A stretch of 64,000 bases of DNA from Berkiella sp964594635. GTDB taxonomy: Bacteria > Pseudomonadota > Gammaproteobacteria > Berkiellales > Berkiellaceae. Positions within the stretch are counted from its first letter, which is position 1. Each line of letters begins with the position of its first letter. The position numbers were made by a program, and so were the translations under genes. The notes under the pieces are model-generated. The model was given only the letters and a program-made list of their open reading frames with translations, was not told the origin of the DNA and searched no databases. Location: NCBI GenBank assembly GCA_964594635.1, contig CAZQMV010000001.1:394983-458982 (forward strand). Direction: 5' to 3'. Shown here piece after piece: positions 42,941 through 52,618 of this stretch.

Positions 42941-45451
42941 ATGGCAGCGTATCAAGCGCACGAAACTGTGTTAAGCAACACACAGGATATCGTGCGCTTT
43001 ATTAAGCCACTCTACGAACAATATCAACAAAAACTGGATGAGCAAGTTACGCTCACCTCTGATATTAAAGAGATCCTTTCTCAACGCTCACGATGGCTTG
43101 ATGAGATCCTTTTATTGCTATGGCAGTGCACAGGGTTAAAAGACGAGGCGATTAGCTTGCTTGCTTTGGGTGGCTATGGATTGACTCGTGTCCACCCTGG
43201 TTCAGATGCCGATCTTTTATTGCTTCATGACACCTCCATGACTCATGATTTGCAAGATAAATTAGCGGTTTTCATGGGAGCCATTTGGGACTGTGGTATC
43301 AAACTCGGTGCAAGCCTTCGAACGCCTGAGCAATGTATCATTGATGCAACTGACGACTTACATTTTTATACGAATTTACTCAGCATGCGCATCCTTGTCG
43401 GTCAAACAAATGCCATTGCTCATCTTCGCAAAAAGCTTGATGACGTCATGGATTTTTCAGCGTTTTTAGATGCAAAAATCGTTGAGCGGCAAGCGCGTTA
43501 TGCGCATTTTAATGATACCGAGTATGGCTTAGAGCCTAACATTAAAGAAAGTCCAGGCGGTTTGCGCGATCTCGACTTCATTATCTGGTTATCTTTAAAA
43601 AAATACCAAGATGGAAATCTGGATTGCTTATTTCATCAGGGTGATATCAATTCCATAGAATATAATAGCCTCCAAGAAGCCAGTCGCTTTTTATGGCAAA
43701 TTCGTTATCTGCTGCATTTGCATTCGCAAGGAAAATCCGAGCGATTATACTTTGAATACCAAGATAAAATAGCAGATAGCTTAAAAATTGCCTTCCCGAA
43801 TTTAAATGAAAAAATGAATATACTGATGCAACAATACTACCAAACGGTAACTGAGTTGCGCGAAATAACTGATATCTTATGTCAGTACTTTAAAGAACAA
43901 CAATCAACCAATGCAGCCCCCCGCACAGTATTAACTCCCTATTGCGAACGAATTGAACATGTCATTGATATTACGGATTATGATTACTTAAACGCCCATC
44001 CTGAACAGCTCATGCATTTGTTTGTTTTGTTAGCACAAGATAATGAAATCCTTCATTTTAGCGCCAAATCGCAGAGATTTATTCGAACGGTTGCAAAAAC
44101 CTTGCCAAGGGAAGCACTCTATTGCGCCAAGGGAAGACACTATTTTATTGAACTCTTACAGCGATATGATGGCGTATTCAAAGCACTCACTTTAATGCAT
44201 CGTCTTGGCTTATTAGTCCTTTATTTACCCCAGATGGCCACTTTGTCAGGGCAAATGCAGTATGATCTTTTTCATATTTATACGGTCGATGCCCATACCT
44301 TATTTGTGCTGCGAAATTGTGAATGGCTTTTTCAACAAGATGGTTTATTAGAGTATAAACTCCCTTTTGTGGCTAAAGCGGTCGTGCCTCATCCTGAAAT
44401 ATTATTTTTAGCTGGCTTATTACATGATATCGGCAAGGGACAAGGTGGCAATCATAGTGCTAAAGGTGCACTCATTGCCAAGCAATTTTGTGAAGAACAT
44501 GACTTACCGTTTGATGTTTGCGAAAGCGTGGCATTTCTTGTGCGACACCACTTATTAATGTCAGAAGTCGCCCAACATCAAGATATTGGCGATGAAGACG
44601 TTATTCAGCAATTTTCAGCATTGATAAAAACGCCTTCACAACTCTCCTTACTTTACTTATTAACGATTGCCGATATTTATGCAACCAATCCCTCTCTTTG
44701 GAACCATTGGCGAAGCGCACTGTTACGTGATCTTTATCTGAATACAAAAGCAACGCTCGATAACCTTAAGATAGCCGCTCCCCAGCTTGATCTAAACGCT
44801 TGGCATGCAATGATCCTTTCCGAAGAGAAAGCTTTGCCCTTTCAGGTTGCAATAAAGCCACATCGTAATGAAGCTGGTACAGAGATTTTTATTTTTGCCA
44901 AAGAAAATCCTTATTTGCTGGCGAATATTCTGGCCACGCTCGAAAAGTGTTTTTTAACGATTGTCCAAGCGAGAATTGGCACAACCAAGCAACATTTTAC
45001 GTTGCAAAGTTATGTGGTATTAGAACAACCTGGCACACCGATTAAAGATCCTGCCAGGCTTATTGAAATAAAAACAGCACTTGAAACGCTATTAACCCAT
45101 GCCATGAATAATGAAACCATGATCTTGCCGGTCGCTTTGCGACATATTCGCCGCTCTTTAAAATTTTTCAGCCATCAAATAACGATCACCATTGAAAACA
45201 AACCGCATTTGCAGCAAACCTTACTAACACTCCACGCCCCTGATTTTCCGGGTTTGTTAGCACGGGTAGCACAAGTTTTTGTGCGATGCGGCATCATTTT
45301 GCACAGTGCCATGATTAACACTCAAGGTGCCAAGGTAGAGGATGCCTTTTATCTTACTAGCAAAGAAACCAGCCTCCCCTTAGAGGATGCAACGCAGATA
45401 CAAGCTTTAAAGGATGCGATTAAGGCAGCGGTCAGTGAAGGGTGTAAGTAA
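42941..45451 (+). CDS. glnD: Bifunctional uridylyltransferase/uridylyl-removing enzyme GlnD
   Basis: GlnD senses glutamine and uridylylates or de-uridylylates PII. The 836-aa protein has the nucleotidyltransferase motif LGGYGLTRVHPGSDADLLLL (residues about 78-97), a central HD domain with GLLHDIGKGQGGNHS near residue 493, and two C-terminal ACT domains (the last beginning TLHAPDFPGLLARVAQVF). Slightly shorter than the 850-900 aa typical. Its presence implies PII nitrogen control is retained. Confidence 0.96.
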   Translation: MAAYQAHETVLSNTQDIVRFIKPLYEQYQQKLDEQVTLTSDIKEILSQRSRWLDEILLLLWQCTGLKDEAISLLALGGYGLTRVHPGSDADLLLLHDTSMTHDLQDKLAVFMGAIWDCGIKLGASLRTPEQCIIDATDDLHFYTNLLSMRILVGQTNAIAHLRKKLDDVMDFSAFLDAKIVERQARYAHFNDTEYGLEPNIKESPGGLRDLDFIIWLSLKKYQDGNLDCLFHQGDINSIEYNSLQEASRFLWQIRYLLHLHSQGKSERLYFEYQDKIADSLKIAFPNLNEKMNILMQQYYQTVTELREITDILCQYFKEQQSTNAAPRTVLTPYCERIEHVIDITDYDYLNAHPEQLMHLFVLLAQDNEILHFSAKSQRFIRTVAKTLPREALYCAKGRHYFIELLQRYDGVFKALTLMHRLGLLVLYLPQMATLSGQMQYDLFHIYTVDAHTLFVLRNCEWLFQQDGLLEYKLPFVAKAVVPHPEILFLAGLLHDIGKGQGGNHSAKGALIAKQFCEEHDLPFDVCESVAFLVRHHLLMSEVAQHQDIGDEDVIQQFSALIKTPSQLSLLYLLTIADIYATNPSLWNHWRSALLRDLYLNTKATLDNLKIAAPQLDLNAWHAMILSEEKALPFQVAIKPHRNEAGTEIFIFAKENPYLLANILATLEKCFLTIVQARIGTTKQHFTLQSYVVLEQPGTPIKDPARLIEIKTALETLLTHAMNNETMILPVALRHIRRSLKFFSHQITITIENKPHLQQTLLTLHAPDFPGLLARVAQVFVRCGIILHSAMINTQGAKVEDAFYLTSKETSLPLEDATQIQALKDAIKAAVSEGCK

Positions 45452-45460
45452 TTAATGATT

Positions 45461-45629
45461 ACTGGTTATTCATGAGTCGTACGAGCGGATATGCAGCAAA
45501 CCCAATTTTTCTAGGAGTAGGCGGCAAGTCTTTTACAACCCCTGAGTTTACTCTGGTAAATGAAGGGTTGTGAAAGGCGCAGCCAACACCCTCCTAGGAA
45601 AATTGGGGAAGCTGCTATGGATAACCAGC
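45461..45629. repeat. 169-bp imperfect palindrome after glnD
   Basis: Three nested inverted pairs are visible: ACTGGTTATTCAT (45461-45473) with ATGGATAACCAGC (45617-45629); CCCAATTTTTCTAGGAG with CTCCTAGGAAAATTGGGG; and TTTTACAACCCC with AGGGTTGTGAAA. The remaining DNA to 45724 shows no gene. The element is unrelated by eye to the other palindromes in the window and may be a mobile repeat or a strong terminator. Confidence 0.75.
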
Positions 45630-45724
45630 AAATATGTTTCTATACTAGGTCTAAGGGACCTTTACTTTTAGGATGGATCCTATTGGTAGGGGTATATACA
45701 ACTTAGTAAATGAGATGAGTTACA

Positions 45725-46735
45725 GTGGCTGAAGATCATAAACCTTATGTTGCTTATTTAATTGCGCCAATGCGCAGCCAAGGCTCTGTCCTATTTTCAC
45801 ATCAGGCTTTGTCACAGCAAGAGAAGCGTGTGCAAGATTTTGCGCAACAAAACCCTAGTGCTAAGATCTTAAAAAGTTTTATTGAATCTAGTGAATTATC
45901 ACGTCCTAGACATCGATGGCCAGCATTGGAAGAAGCCATTGCTTTTTGTCTTGAAAACCAAGCCAAGCTACTTATCGCCGAGATCCGTAATTTAACTAGC
46001 AATGACCCTTTTGTCAAACTGGTGCAGCGTCTACTCGATGCCGAGCATGGCGATATTTACTGCTGTGATCAACCTTTTGTCACCCGCGAATCTTTTGCCG
46101 CTTTAGCTGAACATGCTAAGCAACAGAAGAAATTACATGGCGAATTAATTAAAGCTGGCCTCAGCCGTACGACTGCAAAATCGGGTAATCCACACGCAAG
46201 TGACGTGATTACCAAAGTGAATAAACCCAAAATCGATAATGCCATTGTCTACGCCTTAATGCTGCAACCGATTATTTCTGATTACCTTGCGCGTGGTTAT
46301 TCCCAACGAAAAATGGTGATGGCATTAAATGAAGAAGGCTTTACTGCTCCTGAGGGTGGTCATTGGGTACTCAGTCAATTACAAAAGGTCATTGAACGGA
46401 TCCGTATGAACGAAACGGCTTTGACATTAGAACAGCGTTTTCTAGAATACCATGCTCGACATTATGACAATGCCACTATTGCTGGTATGCTCAATAATCT
46501 GTCCATTCCTTCGCCAAAAGGAAAGGAGTGGGATGATCAACTTGTTGAAAAAGTCAGCGAACGCATAAAGCAAATTCATGAAATTATACGTTTTAATGAT
46601 TTTATTATTGAATTGATGCCTATTTTGGAAAAATACCATATCGATGAATTAACGGCTGACGGTCTAATGACTGAAATACAAGCCGCTGGTGTCGTAATAC
46701 CCACAATCGATAATAGTGAGAGGATGCAGCCATGA
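45725..46735 (+). CDS. Serine-recombinase-like protein, probably non-catalytic
   Basis: The 336-aa protein (GTG start) has a resolvase-like N-terminal half: YLIAPMRSQGS, HQALSQQEKRVQDFAQQ and KLLIAEIRNLTSNDPFVKLV (residues about 81-100) resemble the Y-x-R-V-S-T..Q and L-x-V-x-x-x-D-R-L-S-R motifs but lack the clear Arg-x-Ser catalytic signature. Two recombinase-type helix modules follow: MVMALNEEGFTAPEGGHW (197-214) and TIAGMLNNLSIPSPKGKEW (251-269). It was probably derived from a large serine recombinase and adopted for DNA binding. It overlaps the next gene by 4 nt. Confidence 0.6.
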   Translation: MAEDHKPYVAYLIAPMRSQGSVLFSHQALSQQEKRVQDFAQQNPSAKILKSFIESSELSRPRHRWPALEEAIAFCLENQAKLLIAEIRNLTSNDPFVKLVQRLLDAEHGDIYCCDQPFVTRESFAALAEHAKQQKKLHGELIKAGLSRTTAKSGNPHASDVITKVNKPKIDNAIVYALMLQPIISDYLARGYSQRKMVMALNEEGFTAPEGGHWVLSQLQKVIERIRMNETALTLEQRFLEYHARHYDNATIAGMLNNLSIPSPKGKEWDDQLVEKVSERIKQIHEIIRFNDFIIELMPILEKYHIDELTADGLMTEIQAAGVVIPTIDNSERMQP

Positions 46736-46995
46736 GCAAACCAACTAACAATCTTAATGGCGATGATTTGCTTACGCAACTGACTGCCAGTTTGAAATCG
46801 GTACAAACGTGTCTAGAAGTGTTTGCTGATCATCCACATTATCAGAAATTCTGTCAGGCACAAAAAAGCCCTGAAATTGCAGCTATTAATGATAAATTAT
46901 TACAACAATTTAATACTTTAAGAGCAACGACTGAAAACCATTTGACACCCAGCTACGGCGTGAAACAAAGTTCTAAGAGTCATAATCGCCTTTAA
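46732..46995 (+). CDS. Unknown 87-aa helical protein
   Basis: The ATGA overlap with the recombinase-like gene argues for co-translation. The protein is polar and mostly helical (LLTQLTASLKSVQTCLEVF; AAINDKLLQQFNTLRATT), with no TM segment or signal. It might be a partner of the upstream protein. Function unknown. Confidence 0.6.
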   Translation: MSKPTNNLNGDDLLTQLTASLKSVQTCLEVFADHPHYQKFCQAQKSPEIAAINDKLLQQFNTLRATTENHLTPSYGVKQSSKSHNRL

Positions 46996-47136
46996 AATCT
47001 GATTACCAGTTGACCACCCGGAGGGAAATACGTTTAAATAGCTGCCAATAGCAGTATAACGTTCATCGCATTAAAAATAAGACCAAACCAGGGAATTGTG
47101 GTAATAGTTGTAAATAGATGGAGCAGGTAGTCCCTC

Positions 47137-47982
47137 ATGTCTGATTGGCTTAAATGGATCACGTCGATTATCTCAGAGACATCTGAAATGATCCCGCCAA
47201 CAAGTAAAGACCGACGCTTTACTCCTCTACAGGCACAAAGCGATCACTCGCAATCTCTCTTGATCCTTACGCCACCCGCTCGCCATGATCCCACTTTTAC
47301 AAATCGTATGCCGACAACGCGCATACCTCCCACTACCTTAACACTTCAGGATGAAGAAAAAATGCCAAAGCCTTCAACGGAAGATGAAGATGACAATTTA
47401 AAAGCATTAAAACGATTACGAGATCTTCCCCGTGGTAGCCAAGTGGATTCCAGAATTGCAGCCATAGATAACTTGCTTGGTGAACATGAAGTCTTTAAGA
47501 CCCTTAAAATGCTACGTTGGCCACAAGGCGTGAATTGCCCTCGTTGTCATTCGTCTAATGTCGTTAGACGAGATCCTCCTGCCGATGCTGTCGATCAACG
47601 ACACTTTTATGTTTGCTTAAACTGTAAAGGTGAAGGAAGCCCCAGTGACTTTGATGATTTCACCGGTTTACCGATCGGCTCTGTTCATGCTTTACGTCAA
47701 TGGATTTTGTGCTGGTACCTCATTGGATTCTGCTCTATTCATCAAATCGCAAAAGTGTTAGGACTGAGTCTTCAACAAGTCATGCAAATTGCGAGTGTCG
47801 GCAATGATCTTCCATCTCTACCTGAAAAAGATGAGAAGTTGCGAGCCAAAGAATTCTTATCCCAAAAAGAGCGCAAAACCAAAGAGACTAAAAAAGCTCG
47901 TGAACATATCGAAACCGAAGAGGAATATCGACGGAGTGTAAGCCGTTCGCCTTTGAAGCCAGGTAATAAATCGAAGTTGTAA
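47137..47982 (+). CDS. Zinc-ribbon protein derived from IS1595-type transposase
   Basis: Residues 118-218 match the N-terminal zinc-binding part of IS1595/ISXO2-type transposases: LRWPQGVNCPRCHSSNVVRR, YVCLNCKGEG (Cys134, 137, 160, 163), FTGLPIG (in place of tGT), then LRQWILCWYLIGFCSIHQIA and a helix-turn-helix-like KVLGLSLQQVMQ. The DDE catalytic domain is absent; instead there is a Lys/Glu/Arg-rich tail (EEYRRSVSRSPLKPGNKSKL). The first 115 aa are Pro/Thr-rich and unmatched. It looks like a domesticated DNA-binding module, perhaps a regulator. It ends 3 nt before the convergent 575-aa gene. Confidence 0.65.
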   Translation: MSDWLKWITSIISETSEMIPPTSKDRRFTPLQAQSDHSQSLLILTPPARHDPTFTNRMPTTRIPPTTLTLQDEEKMPKPSTEDEDDNLKALKRLRDLPRGSQVDSRIAAIDNLLGEHEVFKTLKMLRWPQGVNCPRCHSSNVVRRDPPADAVDQRHFYVCLNCKGEGSPSDFDDFTGLPIGSVHALRQWILCWYLIGFCSIHQIAKVLGLSLQQVMQIASVGNDLPSLPEKDEKLRAKEFLSQKERKTKETKKAREHIETEEEYRRSVSRSPLKPGNKSKL

Positions 47983-47984
47983 GT

Positions 47985-49712
47985 CTAGATACTTGCTCTA
48001 GTAGAAGACGTTGGCTTAGATAACTCGCGTAAAGGTTTGACTGCATCTGCCATTTGTTCTTCATGGCGTTTAGCATTATTAGCTACCCTATCATTGAGTT
48101 GATTCGACATCGCTTTTGTTAAAGTGTCGATCATGTCACCTTCGGAAAGTGATTTTACTTTATGATCTTTAAGCGCTTTGCCATCGTCCATTTTTGTCTC
48201 TTTTAGCAACTGATATCCCGCTGTATTTTCTGATGCGATAATATTCATGCCTTTTCCCTTCACTTTAGGCACTTGCATTGCAAAATGTGCAAAATACTGC
48301 TTTTCTTCCTTTGTAAATTCAGCAGTTGGCGTGATTTTAATCCGTTTTCCAGTATCATCAGCCGCAATAAGCTCTCTACCTTCAATAATGGCACGTTGCT
48401 TAAACTCCAATAAAATCGCAAGAGAAAGTTCTGATTGGTTCCCTTTAGAAGGTTGCAAATAAATGGGGTTTTCCCTGGTTCCCTTATGATAGTCATTCAG
48501 AGCCACTGCAACAAAATCTCGAACTTGCGCATTCATTTCTGCTAATTGGCTTTTCGGTTGTGAAAAAAGCTTTTTAATGCCGCTGAATTTTCCCGTTTGA
48601 ACCTCAAGTACATCTTTACGACTATAATTAAACTTTCCTGTCACAACCACAACTTGCGGATTTGGTTGTGATGTGTGCTCAATCGTAAGACGCTTCTTAT
48701 TCCCTTTGATTTCTTGATTAGGCAAACTTGCATCGAATGCAGTAGAGCCTTTTTTGTGCTGGTAGAAATTACTGGGTTCACGCACCATAACATGTTCTTG
48801 TACTACTTGATCTAGTACAGATCCAAGCGCCTGTTTCGCACTATCATCTAACACAGGAGAAGCTAAAATGGTTTCCAATTTATTTTGATAATGTTCTACT
48901 GTGTAGCAACTTTTATTACTCGCCAATGCTCGCATACTTCGTAAGAGATTATAGATCGCTTCAAACGTTTCCATTTTTTGCATTGACGCTTCTTGATCGC
49001 CCGTTTTATTATCTTGCCATTCGTGCCTTGCACCTGTCATAGCAAATTCAACAATCGGCAAAATATTATCTAAATGTTGTTTAAATCGATGTGTTTTGCC
49101 TTGCCCAGGAAGATCGGTAACTTGACTATCTTTCATTGCAATCAGTTGCGCTAATCGTTCAAAGGAGCCTTCGTCAAAAATTTGATGATACAAACTTTGA
49201 TCGATCAAAGGTAAACTTGTAAAAGCCCGTTTAGGTGATTCAGGAGTATCCTCATTTCTTGTTGCATCAAGCGCGCGGGTAAATGATCTTGCAGGTTTTG
49301 TGATATCATCAAGTTCATCAATATCAGCTTCTAAGATACTCTCTTGACCAGCAACAACCGGTGCTAGCATATCTAGCATATCATCTTCACTTAAATCACT
49401 ATTCGCTTCTGGCCCTTGAATATCAGCTCTAGGTGCTGTGTCCACCGCTGTTGCCAACATCGTTGTAAATCCTACCATCCCTCCAGGATATTCAGCATTG
49501 AACTCTTCTTGATAAGCCTGCGGCAGATCTTTAGCTCGCGCTTTCATAGCCGCTATCATCTTTATATCAAGGTAAATGCGCTCATAAACAGCTTTGTTTT
49601 GATTGATGTTGACAAAGAATTGATCCATTGACTCAGTAGAGTCGATGATAAAGACATTCGCGAGAAGATTCTCTCTCGAAAAATGCGGTTGCAAGCTCAT
49701 AAATAGGGGCAT
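47985..49712 (-). CDS. Unknown 575-aa protein, effector-like
   Basis: I do not recognise a domain. The protein is soluble, without signal peptide or TM segments. Residues about 95-160 are acidic and probably disordered (SDLSEDDMLDMLAPVV). Middle helices include IYNLLRSMRALASNKSCYTVEHYQNKLETILASP. The C-terminal third (PQVVVVTGKFNYSRKDV to NIIASENTAGYQLL) is mixed alpha/beta, and the tail RHEEQMADAVKPLRELSKPTSSTRASI is polar. Size, composition and position near the icm/dot genes fit a Dot/Icm substrate, but this is inference. Confidence 0.7.
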   Translation of the reverse strand: MPLFMSLQPHFSRENLLANVFIIDSTESMDQFFVNINQNKAVYERIYLDIKMIAAMKARAKDLPQAYQEEFNAEYPGGMVGFTTMLATAVDTAPRADIQGPEANSDLSEDDMLDMLAPVVAGQESILEADIDELDDITKPARSFTRALDATRNEDTPESPKRAFTSLPLIDQSLYHQIFDEGSFERLAQLIAMKDSQVTDLPGQGKTHRFKQHLDNILPIVEFAMTGARHEWQDNKTGDQEASMQKMETFEAIYNLLRSMRALASNKSCYTVEHYQNKLETILASPVLDDSAKQALGSVLDQVVQEHVMVREPSNFYQHKKGSTAFDASLPNQEIKGNKKRLTIEHTSQPNPQVVVVTGKFNYSRKDVLEVQTGKFSGIKKLFSQPKSQLAEMNAQVRDFVAVALNDYHKGTRENPIYLQPSKGNQSELSLAILLEFKQRAIIEGRELIAADDTGKRIKITPTAEFTKEEKQYFAHFAMQVPKVKGKGMNIIASENTAGYQLLKETKMDDGKALKDHKVKSLSEGDMIDTLTKAMSNQLNDRVANNAKRHEEQMADAVKPLRELSKPTSSTRASI

Positions 49713-49785
49713 ATGCGAGTGCCTTTTTGTCTTTATTTAATCGTTAGACAAGTGAGAAGGCTGGCAGTTCGATTTTTTTTCACCA

Positions 49786-51237
49786 TTAAGTGTATTTACT
49801 CGATTTATCCCTATAACGCTGACAAACTCCTAAATTGAAGGCTATATAAACCGCATTCATCACTAAAGCGCCCATGGCAGCAACTTGTAATTGGATCCCA
49901 AACCATCCAGCGGTCGTGTGTAAAAACAGGGTTCCAATAACAGCCATTAAGAGTTTTGGACTGAAACGTTGTATTCCCAGTACCTTGCTCGGATCTTTTA
50001 ACCATAAACGATTAGCATGCGATGTTGAAGGCTGCATAAACCCTGATAACAAAATAGTAGTGTCTTTGTTAGCTTTAAAGATCGCGAGTATTAGCGCTAG
50101 CGTAATGAATGCTAACATGCCAAGTGCTTCGGGATACCATTTTGGATCTAATGATGGGACATCTAGCTTGATAGGATGATACTGAAAGAGCCCCCAACCG
50201 ATGACTATCAACATCGGCACTGCATACAAGCCTAATATAAACTCACGAACGGTTCTCCCGTTGGAAATTTTTGCGATATAGGAGCCTGCCAATGGCGTCC
50301 ATAGCAACCACCAGCCCCAATAAAGTGCCGCTAATCGTGATTCCACTGGCACATTTGCAAAGTAATTACCGCATTGCTTACAAACAAGTGCGGCTTGCAG
50401 ATCCGGTCGATGTGCCAATAGTTTTACCCCAACAAATGCTGAAGCAATCATGATGGGGATGATGAACACAATCATGGTTAGCATAATACGATTCAGTGTG
50501 ATTTTTCTTCCACCTGAGAGTTGGCGAAAGATTTTGCGCCCCATACCAAGTGACGAAAACGGACCTAAAAAAGATAATAGAATCACGGTAATAATCGGCA
50601 TTGCAAAATGAAACAGGTTAAAATGAAAATCCACAATATAGGTAAAAAGCAACACAACAACACTCACCAGGAGTGACAGCAGCAACATCGTTGCGCCCGC
50701 TGCGGTCGATTCAATGTAAGATTTAAGCATCGGCTCTACCATTTTAGGGACAATGCGTTGGCCTAGCTGATACAGATACGGTTGACCTTGTTTAACATAA
50801 GTGACATAAGCAAGGCTAAGTCCCCAAATGCCAATGATCCCCCAAGGAAAGGGCCCCCATTGCCAAGGGCTATAATCATAAAGGAGCTGCTTAATATCAT
50901 TTAAGTCAACTGTCGCTAAAGTATAATTTGGGCCTGCAGCAAAAAAAGCCACTGTTGCAGAGAATGTGAGTATCAATAAACATAATTGACCTAAACAGAG
51001 TTTGGCAAACCATTTTCCAACAGAGGGCTTATTTGTAGGCTCTCCAAACGTTAGATTACCAACTGGAGTAAACACCACCGCTAGCAAAGCATAGCTGCAA
51101 GCCCCCGTCAGAATCCCCATCATGAGCAACCAATCTGGCTGCATAAAGGATAGCCAGCCAACGATAATAAAACCGATGGTAACGATAAAGGCTTTAAGGT
51201 ATTTATGTTTCATTGCAAAAAAAAAGGGGGCAATCAT
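49786..51237 (-). CDS. BCCT-family transporter
   Basis: Betaine/choline/carnitine transporters are 12-TM sodium- or proton-coupled carriers. The family signature appears as LYWGWWLLWTPLAGSYIAKISNGRTVREFILG (Trp-rich TM8 followed by the conserved R-T-V-R-E-F loop). Other family segments include PWQWGPFPWGIIGIW. At 483 aa it is slightly short. The substrate may be a betaine or carnitine taken from the host. The start is uncertain: ATG 51237 lies in the loop of a GC hairpin, ATG 51213 lies just after its U-run. Confidence 0.88.
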   Translation of the reverse strand: MIAPFFFAMKHKYLKAFIVTIGFIIVGWLSFMQPDWLLMMGILTGACSYALLAVVFTPVGNLTFGEPTNKPSVGKWFAKLCLGQLCLLILTFSATVAFFAAGPNYTLATVDLNDIKQLLYDYSPWQWGPFPWGIIGIWGLSLAYVTYVKQGQPYLYQLGQRIVPKMVEPMLKSYIESTAAGATMLLLSLLVSVVVLLFTYIVDFHFNLFHFAMPIITVILLSFLGPFSSLGMGRKIFRQLSGGRKITLNRIMLTMIVFIIPIMIASAFVGVKLLAHRPDLQAALVCKQCGNYFANVPVESRLAALYWGWWLLWTPLAGSYIAKISNGRTVREFILGLYAVPMLIVIGWGLFQYHPIKLDVPSLDPKWYPEALGMLAFITLALILAIFKANKDTTILLSGFMQPSTSHANRLWLKDPSKVLGIQRFSPKLLMAVIGTLFLHTTAGWFGIQLQVAAMGALVMNAVYIAFNLGVCQRYRDKSSKYT

Positions 51238-51243
51238 TGCCCC
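51217..51243 (-). terminator. Terminator-like hairpin at the BCCT gene start
   Basis: On the minus strand GGGGCAATGATTGCCCC is followed by nine T's, the full form of an intrinsic terminator for the icmW/icmX transcript. It overlaps ATG 51237 (in the loop) and precedes ATG 51213 by 3 nt, so it may also act as an attenuator for the BCCT gene. Confidence 0.75.
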
Positions 51244-51303
51244 TTTAAGTATTCGATATTTTAAGATATACAGCGAAAACGACTAAAACACAACTCGTGA
51301 CTA

Positions 51304-52533
51304 TTATTGAGCGTTTTTAGCTGCTTCATCAGCTTGTTCTTGAGCATCAATTTTCGCTTGAGCAGCTTGTTCTTCAGCCTTTTTAGCCTGAATTTTAGCT
51401 TCTTCTTGTGCCTTTCTCATTTCAATAGTCATTGTATCGATACTGGTATTGATCTTCGCCATGACACCATTTATCGAAGCAAGCAATGAAACTTGTTGCT
51501 CTATTAATCGAAATTGTTGGTATTGAACCCATTGATTGTAAGCCATCATATGAGCAATTTCGCGCAACAGTGCTGTTTCTGATGATGCACCGATACTTGC
51601 ATACCAGTCTTTATTCGTGAATCTATCCTTGCTGCCTTGCTCCATGAGTTGCATCATTGTCAACCCGTCTGGAACCGCCTTGCCACTGGAATCAACTGGG
51701 GGAGTTCTTCTTGCAACGATATCTGCCCAAGCATTGGAGCTAACCCCAACGAGCGCATATTGAGCAATGATCATCCCTAATCTTTCCATTTCAGCACCAC
51801 TTAGGTTGACACCATTTTTGAGCTTGTTTCTTAAATCATTGTCCCGAACTGGAAACGGATTGGTTAACACATTGACCAATGTTTGGCTTGGTCTATCTTT
51901 TGTTGAATCATTAATGTCGTCCCCGGTCAGCACCGTTGATTGCATTAACGCTGCGGCATTCACATTTTTAAGCGCATTTGAATCACCCGATTCAAAGAAC
52001 TTTCTCATCGCATCATAAAACTGCAAAGCACCCATCGCTGGCTTTTCTTTCACACTAATGGTGATCCCCAATACCGTAATCGTCTCTGCTGTTGACAACA
52101 TACCAAGACTGTTGATTAAACTGAGAACTGCAATTTGCGTGGCATCTCTTGTTGTGTCAATTTTTGATGCCTTATCAGCAGCTCTTGCAGCAAAAAGCGA
52201 TCCTGGAGCGACTTGAAAAAACTTTTGCTCATCTAAAGCATACTTATTAATACTGGCTTTAGCAGCATAGTTAATTAACGCCGTCACCATTTCCTTACTG
52301 CTGATGTCGTGTTTATCCAAAATCTTATTCAGAACGTCATTTGCCTTGGACACTTCACTTTTGACGCCCTCAACCGAACCTCTAGTGTCATTAACAGCAC
52401 CCGTGATATGCGAATCCGCTTCTCTTACTGCCTGTGCCGTCATCTCATCGGCTAGTGCTACCCCAGGAGCAGCGAGCAACGTGCCTAACAACAGCAAGTT
52501 ACTTAGCGCTTGTTTTTTGCTTAATTTGTTCAT
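51304..52533 (-). CDS. icmX: IcmX-like secreted protein of the Dot/Icm locus
   Basis: The 409-aa protein has a signal peptide (SNLLLLGTLLAAPGVALA), a helical body, the segment ALLREIAHMMAYNQWVQYQQFRLIEQQVSLL (split here: LLREIAHMMAYNQWVQYQQF), and a C-terminal coiled-coil of AEEQAAQAK repeats. In Legionella icmX lies just downstream of icmW and encodes a periplasmic or secreted protein of 466 aa required for pore formation. Position, export signal and size support icmX; I cannot confirm it by alignment. Confidence 0.6.
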   Translation of the reverse strand: MNKLSKKQALSNLLLLGTLLAAPGVALADEMTAQAVREADSHITGAVNDTRGSVEGVKSEVSKANDVLNKILDKHDISSKEMVTALINYAAKASINKYALDEQKFFQVAPGSLFAARAADKASKIDTTRDATQIAVLSLINSLGMLSTAETITVLGITISVKEKPAMGALQFYDAMRKFFESGDSNALKNVNAAALMQSTVLTGDDINDSTKDRPSQTLVNVLTNPFPVRDNDLRNKLKNGVNLSGAEMERLGMIIAQYALVGVSSNAWADIVARRTPPVDSSGKAVPDGLTMMQLMEQGSKDRFTNKDWYASIGASSETALLREIAHMMAYNQWVQYQQFRLIEQQVSLLASINGVMAKINTSIDTMTIEMRKAQEEAKIQAKKAEEQAAQAKIDAQEQADEAAKNAQ

Positions 52534-52618
52534 AACTCACCTTTCACTTTACCTGTCTGTCGTTACTAGTTTCACATTCACATCATTCAATTTTATTGAA
52601 AGCTGTCCGAGCCCGTAA

